From Leadbettera azotonutricia ZAS-9 (lineage in GTDB: Bacteria; Spirochaetota; Spirochaetia; Treponematales; Breznakiellaceae), in NCBI RefSeq assembly GCF_000214355.1, contig NC_015577.1, positions 2,126,453 to 2,190,452 of the forward strand: 64,000 nucleotides of DNA, given 5' to 3'. A program made the position numbers and the translations under genes. The notes under the pieces are model-generated. The model searched no databases and was not told where the DNA came from. It was given only the letters and a program-made list of their open reading frames with translations. Each line of letters opens with the position of its first letter. Within the stretch, counting starts at the first letter, position 1. Of the stretch, positions 25,401 through 34,301 are shown piece after piece.

Positions 25401-26354
25401 TCAGAGTCCGGCATTTTGATTTTGCCAGTAGCTCTGTCTTTGAATATATGCAGAATGCAGTTTTTGTCTGCGCTCTGCAAGACGAATATAAGTCCTCCCC
25501 TCAAAAACATCAAGGGGACTTAAATAATAAATCGAGCCGTGGAGCCGCTTTTCGTTGTAATATTTTATCCAGCGGCCCATCCTGGCTTTGGCATCTTCAT
25601 AGCCGAAATAAGCAGCCTGCCTCACATGCTCGGTTTTGAATGTCCGGTGGAAGCGTTCGAGTTTGCCGTTGCTCTGCGGATGCGCCGGGGCGGTAAATGT
25701 TTGTTCCAGCTCAAGAAGCATTATCAAATCACGAAAGTCTTTCGAAACAAACTGGCCGCCGTTGTCGCTGATAATGCGCGGCCTGGCCTCCGGGTGTCTT
25801 TCATGCGTCCGGGAGATGAGAATCTCCGCATTAAGCCCGTCCATGTTCCGGCATAAGTCCCAGCCCAGGATCATCCGGCTGTATCCGTCAAGAACGCTGA
25901 TGAAATAATAAAAGGCCCCGTCAATCCTGATGTATGAAAAATCAATATGCCAATGTTCGTGTACCCCTTGAGGCTGGTCAAACCCTTTTTTCTTCTCCTC
26001 GGCCAGTTCTGCCCACTTCTTCGTCAAGCCGCTGCGTTTCAGCACGTTGTAGACGCTGGAGGGGGATGCCGCCGCCACATCCTCGTCTACCATCTGCCAG
26101 CACAACACCCGGTATCCAAGCTTCATCCGGCTCTGGCAGTACGCAACGATGGCCTCTGTTTCGGCAGGGGTCAGCCAATGCTCCCGGGGTATATGCCCGT
26201 TATGCCTCGTCTCCTGGTTGCGCCGTGCCTGCCATTCCCTCCAGGTGCGTTCCGGCACCCCGGCGAAGCCTGCCAGGGTCAGCATGGCTATGCCGGTCTT
26301 TAGGCAAAGGCGCCGCACCTCCCGCTCTATCAACTGCCGTTTCTCGAGGCTCAT
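25401..26354 (-). CDS. IS3-type transposase OrfB (copy 2)
   Basis: Identical at the protein level to the copy at 23640, with all three catalytic acids present. It is read leftward. Confidence 0.93.
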   Translation of the reverse strand: MSLEKRQLIEREVRRLCLKTGIAMLTLAGFAGVPERTWREWQARRNQETRHNGHIPREHWLTPAETEAIVAYCQSRMKLGYRVLCWQMVDEDVAAASPSSVYNVLKRSGLTKKWAELAEEKKKGFDQPQGVHEHWHIDFSYIRIDGAFYYFISVLDGYSRMILGWDLCRNMDGLNAEILISRTHERHPEARPRIISDNGGQFVSKDFRDLIMLLELEQTFTAPAHPQSNGKLERFHRTFKTEHVRQAAYFGYEDAKARMGRWIKYYNEKRLHGSIYYLSPLDVFEGRTYIRLAERRQKLHSAYIQRQSYWQNQNAGL

Positions 26355-26365
26355 CTTGCTTGTCC

Positions 26366-26677
26366 CTAACTCTGGCCAACTCTCTTTTTTTTTAGCTCCA
26401 GGACTTCCTGGGCCAGCTCCGCTATGACGTTGTCCTTCTCCGCTATCTTGGCTTCCAACGCCTTGGACTTCTTCCCCTGCGCCTTCTCGGTTATGTCTGT
26501 GCGCTTGATCTCAAAGAGATTGAGCGCCCCCTCGAAGAGCTGTTTCCTCCAGGCCAGGATCATGCTCGGGTGGATCTCGTACTTGGCCGCCGCCTCGCTC
26601 ATCGTCTTGCCCTCTTCCAGAACCTCCCGCAGGATGTTCACCTTCTGCTCAGGACTGTACCGCTTTCTTCTGCCCAT
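26366..26677 (-). CDS. IS3-type transposase OrfA (copy 2)
   Basis: Identical to the OrfA at 23317, with the same A9G slip site before its stop codon, so it should also give an OrfAB fusion. Confidence 0.9.
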   Translation of the reverse strand: MGRRKRYSPEQKVNILREVLEEGKTMSEAAAKYEIHPSMILAWRKQLFEGALNLFEIKRTDITEKAQGKKSKALEAKIAEKDNVIAELAQEVLELKKKRVGQS

Positions 26678-26752
26678 ATTCCTCTCCTCGGGCTTGTTGT
26701 TACTACCTTATATGCTTAGCTTCTTTTCGGCAAGTTCAACGTGGGCAGGACA

Positions 26753-27380
26753 ACACAATCTGCAATGGTACACTATAGTTATTTCTTTTCCTTCTTTTGA
26801 ATATATACAAGGTGTTTAATTTTGAGTTCTTTAGTATACCTATGTCGGGATATAATAACACATTGCCTTCTATAATCAACGCTGTCATAAGTACTTGATG
26901 TATTCTTTCTTGAATTACCGCCACTGCAATTACCAAAAATTAAATGTTGAGAACATGATTTTGATGGATTGACGCAATCTTGATGTTGACTTCATCTTTC
27001 AGGCTTTTTGGGTTTCGGTAAGTAAGCTTATATGCGTATCAGGCCTGAATATTTTTTCTTGGAATTCTTTAAAAAAATTATATTTAAAATATATAGCCAT
27101 AATGATTCATAAAAATATAAAGAAAAAAAGATATTGTAAAGAAAAAAATTGATTCAACGATTTGTAAACATTTTGCAATTCTTTATAACATAAAGAATTG
27201 CATTAACTTTTTAAGGAAAAATGTTTACAGAATTTCTAATTGTAAACAATGTAAGTTGTTGTATTATAAGTAGTTGCGTCAAATTGTTTACAATCTTTAT
27301 CTTGCTATTATTAGTAATATGTGTATATCTGTTAATTTTTTGTTTGTAAAATTTTTTGTGTAATTGAAAATTAAAGCGTA
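26753..27380. other. AT-rich noncoding region with dyads
   Basis: No supported ORF; the 66-codon frame at 26736-26936 starts in sequence of unknown nature and runs into the IS. The right half holds a 12-bp-arm hairpin and four TTGTAAACA motifs, listed separately. Confidence 0.5.
27162..27294. promoter_or_regulatory. Cluster of TTGTAAACA motifs around a long dyad
   Basis: TTGTAAACA at 27162, its complement at 27222-27230, ATTGTAAACAAT at 27239-27250 and the exact complement ATTGTTTACAAT at 27283-27294. Between the first two lies a hairpin with arms GCAATTCTTTAT / ATAAAGAATTGC (27175-27201, AAC loop). The regular inverted pairs suggest binding sites for a dimeric or initiator protein. The function is unknown. 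Confidence 0.5.
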
Positions 27381-28630
27381 AAATTAATAACAGTAATGAT
27401 TAAATAGTGCCTTTCGGACTTTTGCTATACCCTGCCCCCTTGGGGCAATACCTGATCAAGAAAACAGATGATTACCGCTGGCTCATTGAGCGTTAAAGTA
27501 CACTAAGTTACTAGGGGTTAACCTAGGTTAACCATTACTAAAATAGTAATGATTCAATAGTGCCTTTCGGACTTTTGCTATACCCTGCCCCCTTGGGGCA
27601 AATACCTGATCAAGAAAACAGATGATTGGTGCTGGCTCATTGAGCGTTAAAGTACACTAAGTTACTAGGGGTTAAGTATACTTAACCATTATTAAAATAG
27701 TAATGATTAAATAGTGCCTTTCGGACTTTTGCTATACCCTGCCCCTTGGGGCAAATACCTGATTAAGAAAACAGATGATTGCCGCTGGCTTATTGAGCAT
27801 TAAAGTACACTAAGTTACTAGGGGTTAACCTAGGTTAACCATTACTAAAATAGTAATGATTAAATAGTGCCTTTCGGACTTTTGCTATACCCTGCCCCCT
27901 TGGGGCAAATACCTGATCAAGAAAACAGATGATTGGTGCTGGCTCATTGAGCGTTAAAGTACACTAAGTTACTAGGGGTTAAGTATACTTAACCATTACT
28001 AAAATAGTAATGATTAAATAGTGCCTTTCGGACTTTTGCTATACCCTGCCCCTTGGGGCAAATACCTGATTAAGAAAACAGATGATTGCCGCTGGCTTAT
28101 TGAGCATTAAAGTACACTAAGTTACTAGGAGTTAACCACGGTTAACCATTATTAAAATAGTAATAATTAAATAATGCTTATCAGACTTTTGCTATACCCT
28201 GCCCCGTGGGGCAAATACCTGATCAAGAAAACAGATGATTGCCATTGGCTCATTGAGCATTAAAGTACACTAAGTTACTAGGAGTTAACCACGGTTAACC
28301 ATTATTAAAATAGTAATAATTAAATAATGCTTATCAGACTTTTGCTATACCCTGCCCCGTGGGGCAAATACCTGATCAAGAAAACAGATGATCGCCATTG
28401 GCTCATTGAGCGTTAAAGTACACTAAGTTACTAGGGCTTAACCTAGGTTAAGCATTACTAAAATAGTAATGCTTAAATAGTGCCTTTCGGACTTTTGTTA
28501 TGCCCTGCCCTCTTGGGGCAAATACCTGATTAAGAAAACAGATGATTGCCATTGGCTTGGCAAAGGCATTAAAGTACACTAAGTTACTAGGGGTTGACCA
28601 TGGTCAACCATTACTAAAATAGTGATAATT
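27381..28630 (+). repeat. Tandem array of eight ~153-bp structured units
   Basis: The core TAAAGTACACTAAGTTACTA starts at 27494, 27648, 27801, 27955, 28108, 28261, 28414 and 28570 (spacing 153-156). Each unit holds four dyads: an 18-bp palindrome such as GGTTAACCTAGGTTAACC, ATTACTA-AAA-TAGTAAT, TGCCCC-(2-3 nt)-GGGGCA and GCTCA-T-TGAGC. Indels in the TGCCCC loop break any shared reading frame, so it is noncoding. The array lies just past the 3' end of the dnaE2-like gene. Confidence 0.93.
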
Positions 28631-28754
28631 AATATAGGCATGCACTTGAATAAAGTTATCCATTATTTTTATCTTCTTTTCTTTTTATGATTTTTTATTT
28701 GGGAACTACCCGGATTTAAGAGCGAGATGGCACAAAGGCCTTGTAAAGTGTTTA

Positions 28755-31718
28755 TCACTCTAAAATCTCAATCCTCTGTACCTCTACCGACACCGCTCCC
28801 CAATCCTCCGCAACCTTCCCGTAAACTAAAAGTGGTCGCTGATCAAAAAGTAAATGATTATACAGGTCATACACCTTGGGAAAAATTACTGTCTCATACA
28901 TAGCGGTCTCATCCTCAAATGTGAGGAAACTCATTGTCAAACCGTCCTTAGTCCATACTTCCTTTTGCGTAATAGGCCAGCCAATCAAACAAATATATTT
29001 TCCCAGAAAATCCCCAATCCTAAGCGCTTTTATACGCCGAGCAGCCATTACTTTATCTTTCCAGAGGGCAAGAGGATGAACATTTTTCAAAAAGCCCAAA
29101 GACCTAAATTCTTCCCATAATTCATTGTTGAAAGTTTTTTTATTTACAGGGGCCATTACAGCAGTACTTCCAGCCTTATAAATAGGGACAATCTCCGTTA
29201 AGAATAGTTCTTCCTGTCCCTTCCGGGTTGCCCTCGTATGAGCCTTTAAAAGTTCTCTTGCCTGTATTGTTCGTGGCAAACCATTGGCTATGCGATCAAA
29301 AACTCCAGCCGGGCATAAAGCTGTTATGTCATCTCGATCTAACTTAACGCGCCGCAGAAAATTATTGAGATTTATAAAATCCCCACCCCTCTCACGTTCC
29401 TTTATTATTGTTTCAGCTCCACTATGTGAAAATCCCTTAACTGCCATAAGACCTATAACAACCCTTCGTCCCTGTCCATAATACCGCCATTGGCTCAAGT
29501 TTATATCAGGGCCTTCAAGTAATAAGCCCATTCTTCTGCACTCGGAAATATAAGCATGGGATTTATAGTAACCACCCTGATTACTTAAGACCCCTGCCAT
29601 AAACTCCGCAGGGTGATGTACTCGTAAATATGCCGACTGAAAAGACACCATAGCATAAGAGGCAGAGTGAGGCTTACAAAAACTATACCCATCAAACGAA
29701 AGCATCATTTCCCAAATCTTTTTTGTTGCTTCTTCGCTAACCTCATTCCTTTTGCACCCTTCAAAAAATTGTTTTTCATAAAGAGCTAATTTTACTGCCC
29801 CTGCTTTTTTCGCTATTACCTTCCGAAGCTTATCAGCCTCCGCCTCATCAAACCCAGCCAATGCCACAGCAGTCTTGCTTACATCTTCTTGGTAGCAAAG
29901 TATTCCATAAGTTTCATCTAAAATCTTTGCCAAGCGAGGGTGGAGCGGCTCCCATTTTCCCCCTTTTAAACGTCTGATGTATTCATTTATAAACTTATTA
30001 GCCGCAGGTCGTATTATCGAGGAATGAATTACAATGTGTTCAAAATCACCAGCTCCTGTTTTTTTCTGCAATAATCTCATAGCCGGACTTTCAATATAAA
30101 ATACGCCCATGCTATTTCCTACAGCCAAAGCTTCCACCGTCGCCTTGTCTTGAATAGGCCGCCAAGTGTGAGGATCAATACAGATACCCTGCTCCTCAAG
30201 ATTTCTAAGCGTATCTCTAATTACCGCCAGACTTCTATTCCCCAGCAAATCAATCTTTACAAACCCGGCCGCCTCTGTTCCTTCTTTTTCCCATGACAGC
30301 AAAGGGTAACCTTCCAAAGAATTTTCAATCGGAATTCGGAAATGTATAGGGTTTGGGGTGATCACCAGCCCTCCACAGTGCATACTAAGTCCATGCGGAA
30401 GTCCTTCAATTTTTTTCGCAATAGACAATATCTCTGTCCAAAGTGGATCATTTATATCTGACTTATCCCCAAAATGAAACATCTGCTTTTCTATCCGTGA
30501 AATTTCCCCATCGCCAAACCCGTAAGCCTTCGCCGTTTCCCTCAGTGCAGAACGCGACCGAAAAAAATTGTGATTGGCTACCCTTGCGCAATGGTCTGAT
30601 CCGAACCGTTCAATAACTTTCTTAATAAGCTCATCTCGTTCGTCCCAAGCAAAATCAACGTCAATATCAGGAGGGTCAGATCGTGCGGGGTTCAAAAACC
30701 GCTCAAAATAAAGATGGTGTGCAATAGGGTCAACATTGGTAATCCCAAGCGAATAGGAAACAATAGAAGCGGCCCCCGATCCCCTGCCACAGGTTCGGGA
30801 AGCCATTTTAACAATATCGTCCATCACTAAAAAATAAGGGGCAAAGCCCTTGCGCTCGATTATATCAAGTTCATAATCAATCCTTGCTAATTCACTATCC
30901 CCCAATTCCCCATATCGTTCCACAGCCCCCTCAATCACTCTATTGTATAATTCTTCCCCAGCGGATACACCAGTTTCATACCCAGGAAATACCCAGCCAT
31001 CAAATAACTCATTATAAGTGCAGGATTGGGCAATCTCTCTTGTCCCCTCTGCTGATTCCGGCCATGACATGAGCCGTCTTTCAATCAATGAAGAATTGGA
31101 AAGCACAAAACCCTCTTTGGTAACACAATCAGTATCTTCGAGTGTACCAACGGTCTTTCCCAAATCTATAGCCCTTAAAACCCTGTGAACATTATAGTCC
31201 TCTTTTTCCAAAAAAGCCGAATTGTCTAAAAATGCCAAAGGAATACCCAGCCTTTTGTTAAGGCCTGCGGCTTTAATGGATTGGGGGGTAATCCCCCCAT
31301 ACAGATATTTAACCTTCCCAGCCAGCGAAATTAATAAAGCTTCATCTTCCGAAACTAGCCTCAATCCGGCAGAATTTTCACACAACAGCATAATAGGGTC
31401 ATATCTCTTTTTATCTCTGTTCCTAATAGTCAACAGTTCACAAATACGCGCATACCCCTGTTTGCTCTCAACAAAACAATATATCAGCCCTTTACCTTCT
31501 ATAGTCAGACAGACCCCAATAACTGGTCTAATCCCTGCTTCCTTAGCCTTTTCCAAAATATCAGGTAGCCCATATAAATTATCCCTGTCAGCAATACCAA
31601 TACTCGTAACGCCAAGAGCTTTGCATTTTTCTATAAGTTCAACAGGCCTTCTCATTCCATATAAAAACGAGTATGCTGAACACAGCCCTAAGCGTTCTTC
31701 GAGTGTAGGTTCAACCAT
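28755..31718 (-). CDS. DnaE2/ImuC-like error-prone DNA polymerase III alpha subunit
   Basis: A C-family polymerase of 987 residues, shorter than replicative DnaE (about 1150) and close to DnaE2. The catalytic acids are intact: PDIDVDF with D351 and D353, and D490 in GFVKIDLLGN. The finger region GRGSGAASIVSYSLG is present. The N-terminal PHP domain has lost its HxH motif (LGLCSAYSFLYG), so no PHP nuclease is expected. The C-terminus keeps an HhH region and an OB fold (GKYICLIGWPITQKEVW). It overlaps the ImuB-like gene by 8 bp, as expected if that protein recruits it to lesions. This is not the housekeeping replicase: it lies on an integrated element with lower GC. Confidence 0.85.
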   Translation of the reverse strand: MVEPTLEERLGLCSAYSFLYGMRRPVELIEKCKALGVTSIGIADRDNLYGLPDILEKAKEAGIRPVIGVCLTIEGKGLIYCFVESKQGYARICELLTIRNRDKKRYDPIMLLCENSAGLRLVSEDEALLISLAGKVKYLYGGITPQSIKAAGLNKRLGIPLAFLDNSAFLEKEDYNVHRVLRAIDLGKTVGTLEDTDCVTKEGFVLSNSSLIERRLMSWPESAEGTREIAQSCTYNELFDGWVFPGYETGVSAGEELYNRVIEGAVERYGELGDSELARIDYELDIIERKGFAPYFLVMDDIVKMASRTCGRGSGAASIVSYSLGITNVDPIAHHLYFERFLNPARSDPPDIDVDFAWDERDELIKKVIERFGSDHCARVANHNFFRSRSALRETAKAYGFGDGEISRIEKQMFHFGDKSDINDPLWTEILSIAKKIEGLPHGLSMHCGGLVITPNPIHFRIPIENSLEGYPLLSWEKEGTEAAGFVKIDLLGNRSLAVIRDTLRNLEEQGICIDPHTWRPIQDKATVEALAVGNSMGVFYIESPAMRLLQKKTGAGDFEHIVIHSSIIRPAANKFINEYIRRLKGGKWEPLHPRLAKILDETYGILCYQEDVSKTAVALAGFDEAEADKLRKVIAKKAGAVKLALYEKQFFEGCKRNEVSEEATKKIWEMMLSFDGYSFCKPHSASYAMVSFQSAYLRVHHPAEFMAGVLSNQGGYYKSHAYISECRRMGLLLEGPDINLSQWRYYGQGRRVVIGLMAVKGFSHSGAETIIKERERGGDFINLNNFLRRVKLDRDDITALCPAGVFDRIANGLPRTIQARELLKAHTRATRKGQEELFLTEIVPIYKAGSTAVMAPVNKKTFNNELWEEFRSLGFLKNVHPLALWKDKVMAARRIKALRIGDFLGKYICLIGWPITQKEVWTKDGLTMSFLTFEDETAMYETVIFPKVYDLYNHLLFDQRPLLVYGKVAEDWGAVSVEVQRIEILE

Positions 31719-32928
31719 ACACCGCTCCCGGCAACAGGGGAATTGTACTGTACTTTTTCTGTACCACCATTACCATTCCTGTAGTCAAAGAACCAATCCC
31801 ATACCTATTCCGTATCTTGTCTTTTGCTTCCTGTAGCTTCCGTTGCTTTTCCTCTTGCTCAACCTCAAAAAGATCCGGGCACCACCCAAGAGGCCGCAGA
31901 TCTTCAAGGCTTACGCCAATAGACTTTATTCTTAAACGCCTTACCACAATAGCGCGATATATCTTTTCGGCCGCTTGTGCTATATTCTTATCAGTGATCC
32001 AGTAGCCGCCCTTTTCAATATCCTGTACCCAAGCCCCATCAGAGTAGGTAGCCTTGAACCGAATACGTGCGGTTCCTAATTTCTTACCACGCATTTCAAT
32101 TCCCGTAATCTCCGAAAGATGGACAATCCCGGCCTTTATTATCTCCGCTTCCGTTACATCCTCTGCAAACTCCAAAACCCTTTCAATCTTTTTTTCCCCA
32201 AGCTCTCCGCTTTCCACAGGGCTGGTATCAATCCCCAAAGCCATATCACGCAGTTTTAGACCATATTTGCCAAAAAGCGAAAGAGCCTCCCCATCAGTGA
32301 GCGCCGCCAGTTCCCCAATCTCCCGATACCCTGTAACCGCCGCAGTCTGCATAAGCGAAACCCCCATGCCAGGGAGCAACTTCAAACTCTGATGTGCTAA
32401 AAAGGACGCTTCCATACCATTCTGTATCTCTATACGGCCTGTCGGCCTGATTACCCTGCTTGCAATCTTCGTAACCAGTTTATTGTTTGCCACCGAAACT
32501 GTAGGCCGCATACCAGTCTGTTCATGTATTTTTTTTAATATACGCCCAGAGCAAGCAAACGGAGCCCCAAAAAGCGTATCCGTTCCTGTCAGGTCGAGGT
32601 ATAGATTTCCCAGTCCGTCATTCTCATAAAGAGGGGCATACACCGCAGCAATTTTTTCCAGTTCCCTATTCATAACTGTATAAGCAGAAGGATCAGGAGG
32701 CAACACCAATAAATTTTTAACACATTTTTCCGCATTGGAAAGAGACATGCCTCTCGTAATCCCTTCCTGTAACGCTTCATGGGATAAATCCAATACTAAA
32801 GCCCTGCCGCATGTCGATCCGGAAATGACAAATGGCCTTCCAAGCAAAGCTTTATCCTTCGCCGAGGCCACCATAGCGCGAAACCCGATGCAATTGAGAT
32901 GGCATATAGTTCTAGGCCTGTTGCCCAT
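31711..32928 (-). CDS. ImuB-like, catalytically dead Y-family polymerase homologue
   Basis: A 405-residue DinB/ImuB-fold protein. Against E. coli Pol IV (D8, D103, E104) the acids are replaced by N12 (CHLNCIGF), G107 and N108 (GLGNLYLDLTG). It therefore cannot catalyse, which is the hallmark of ImuB, the platform that brings DnaE2 and the clamp together. The HhH region (LKLLPGMGVSL) and little-finger domain are retained. It overlaps both neighbours (17 bp with DUF72, 8 bp with dnaE2), so the three are one translational unit. The usual partner ImuA is not present. The name is by analogy. Confidence 0.8.
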   Translation of the reverse strand: MGNRPRTICHLNCIGFRAMVASAKDKALLGRPFVISGSTCGRALVLDLSHEALQEGITRGMSLSNAEKCVKNLLVLPPDPSAYTVMNRELEKIAAVYAPLYENDGLGNLYLDLTGTDTLFGAPFACSGRILKKIHEQTGMRPTVSVANNKLVTKIASRVIRPTGRIEIQNGMEASFLAHQSLKLLPGMGVSLMQTAAVTGYREIGELAALTDGEALSLFGKYGLKLRDMALGIDTSPVESGELGEKKIERVLEFAEDVTEAEIIKAGIVHLSEITGIEMRGKKLGTARIRFKATYSDGAWVQDIEKGGYWITDKNIAQAAEKIYRAIVVRRLRIKSIGVSLEDLRPLGWCPDLFEVEQEEKQRKLQEAKDKIRNRYGIGSLTTGMVMVVQKKYSTIPLLPGAVYG

Positions 32929-33715
32929 ACAGGCCTGCCTTTTCCAAAATCTTCATCAATGATTGGGCATTTTGAACCGCCTGTCCCTTGGCGTGATTAT
33001 TGAAATAAACCAGAATTTTATCTGCTTCCAATGCCACCATCTTTAGCCGGTCAACCCACTCGCTCAATTCCTGATCCTCGTAAAGATAATCATACCGGGC
33101 AACCTCATCAGACCCCCACCAGGCATCCTTGTTCCGTCCATGGAGCCGGATATAGGAAACAGGGGCTGTTACTAAATCCATCGAAGGCGGCAAATGAGCC
33201 AATTCCGGCATATCAAGGGACACAAGGCTAATCCCTCGCTTCTTCATGCCTTCTATCAGCTTGTCATTGAACCATTCATTATTCCTGAATTCCACTGCCA
33301 AAGGTACGCCGCTAAAAAAGGACAAGAGGCTATCCAGATACCGCCTGTTTTTTTCTTCATATTTGAACGAATACGGGAACTGAACCAAAACTGCCTCCAA
33401 GCGCCCAGCCCTTAAGACCGGATCTATGGCTTCCCGGAAGGTTTTCGCGTCCTGCTCCCACTTGGCAGGGTCGATTTTGTGGGTCAGGCTCTGGTGGGCC
33501 TTTACAGAAAAGGTCAGACTAGCTCCCCCGTCAACCAGCATTTTGGCCAAATTTTCCGCCTTGGGCATGGAATAATAGGTATAGTCCAGCTCTACCGTCC
33601 TAAAACGCCTTGCATACAGGGATAGAAAGTCTTTTTTCGGCGTACCCTCGGGGTAAACCACCCCCAGCCAGTCTGTGTAATAGAAGCCACATGTTCCTAC
33701 AAGAATTTTCGACAT
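32912..33715 (-). CDS. DUF72 (YecE family) TIM-barrel-like protein
   Basis: A 267-residue DUF72 protein: start VGTCGFYYTDWLGVVYPEGT, then FSVKAHQSLTHK, PLAVEFRNNEWF and the late ILVYFNNHAKGQAVQNA. The biochemical role of the family is unknown. It is the first gene of a three-gene overlapping operon with the ImuB-like and DnaE2-like genes, occupying the slot where imuA would be. The upstream 185 bp hold AT-rich promoter-like sequence, but I cannot assign boxes or a LexA-type operator. Confidence 0.88.
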   Translation of the reverse strand: MSKILVGTCGFYYTDWLGVVYPEGTPKKDFLSLYARRFRTVELDYTYYSMPKAENLAKMLVDGGASLTFSVKAHQSLTHKIDPAKWEQDAKTFREAIDPVLRAGRLEAVLVQFPYSFKYEEKNRRYLDSLLSFFSGVPLAVEFRNNEWFNDKLIEGMKKRGISLVSLDMPELAHLPPSMDLVTAPVSYIRLHGRNKDAWWGSDEVARYDYLYEDQELSEWVDRLKMVALEADKILVYFNNHAKGQAVQNAQSLMKILEKAGLYGQQA

Positions 33716-33900
33716 AGGTAAAATATACTATATGTTTGTATAGGCTTGCAAGAGGGGAAATTGTCCTTTTAAGGTTTGCGGATAATATTTGTCTGATTCA
33801 ATAGGATTTGCTTTCATCATAAGTTTTGGAAGGATGATAGAAATCGCAAATATCGCTTATGCTTATTTGAAAAAGATGAAGAAGGTATTACCCAAAAAAT
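33716..33900. other. AT-rich spacer upstream of the polymerase operon
   Basis: Contains the presumed promoter of the DUF72-imuB-dnaE2 operon. An ATATAGTATAT dyad lies about 10 bp before the DUF72 start and could be an operator for the XRE regulator just upstream. No SOS box was recognised. Confidence 0.35.
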
Positions 33901-34251
33901 TTATATATAACCAGATTTTAAGAATTTTTCAAACTGCAAGAAAATATCTTCTTTGATTTTTTTCTGTATATTCCGCTCTAAAACCATAAATGCTTCTGTC
34001 ATAGAATCTGGCTCTTGATTTGCAGTACTTTTTTGGTATGGAACTAATAGCTGATAGGTCTCCACCTGTAATGCAGACGCTAATTTCGTTAAGGACTTAT
34101 CACTGACCCACCTGCGGCATCCTTCAATATCGTTTATGCTTTGAACAGACAATCCTGCTTTTTCAGCCAATTTTTCTTGTGAAAACTTTAACATATTTCG
34201 CCTTTCTTTAACATTTGCTGCCAAAGTTTTGCGTATTTTGGTAATTTCCAC
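33901..34251 (-). CDS. XRE-family transcriptional regulator
   Basis: A 116-residue protein with an N-terminal Cro/CI-type HTH at about residues 15-70 (RRNMLKFSQEKLAEKAGLSV, SINDIEG, LASALQVETYQLLVP) and a helical C-terminal tail that may dimerise. It lies directly upstream of, and co-oriented with, the DUF72-imuB-dnaE2 operon, so it is the best candidate repressor of that operon. It is separated from it by 185 bp. This is the usual layout for lysogeny-type control in mobile elements. Confidence 0.85.
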   Translation of the reverse strand: MEITKIRKTLAANVKERRNMLKFSQEKLAEKAGLSVQSINDIEGCRRWVSDKSLTKLASALQVETYQLLVPYQKSTANQEPDSMTEAFMVLERNIQKKIKEDIFLQFEKFLKSGYI

Positions 34252-34301
34252 TATAAGTTACTCCTAGAACCTTTCACATTATGCTTTATATTCATACGTA
34301 A

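Larger units (their letters stand above)
25350..26752 (-). mobile_element. IS3-type insertion sequence, copy 2 (1403 bp, inverted)
   Basis: Same length, ends and proteins as copy 1, in the opposite orientation. It is flanked by a 4-bp direct repeat ACAC (25346-25349, 26753-26756), the normal size for IS3. With copy 1 it brackets 705 bp, a composite-transposon-like arrangement. Confidence 0.93.

Noticed and set aside
25934-26395. 153-codon ORFs opposite the transposase genes in both IS copies
   Set aside because: They are antisense to conserved orfB codons and have low-complexity Ser/Pro/Arg composition.
26736-26936. 66-codon ORF running from unique DNA into the end of IS copy 2
   Set aside because: It depends on IS sequence for its end and has no SD or recognisable features.
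27410-27490. Small protein coded in each repeat unit (frame containing WGKYLIKKTDDW)
   Set aside because: One-base indels in the TGCCCC loop and stop codons break the frame in most units, and no start codon or SD is present.
27381-28630. CRISPR array
   Set aside because: Units are about 153 bp and repeat over their whole length; there are no unique spacers of constant size and no cas genes nearby.
27381-28630. Integron cassette array with attC sites
   Set aside because: Treponemes can carry integrons, but no cassette ORFs lie between the repeats, no RYYYAAC/GTTRRRY pair is placed as in attC, and the integrase at 21417 is a tRNA-type enzyme.
23242-28630. Retron or diversity-generating retroelement
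   Set aside because: No reverse transcriptase (YxDD) is encoded anywhere in the element, although repeats and structured DNA are present.
28755-31718. Housekeeping replicative DnaE
   Set aside because: Shorter than replicative DnaE, PHP HxH motif lost, overlaps an ImuB-like gene and lies inside an integrative element.
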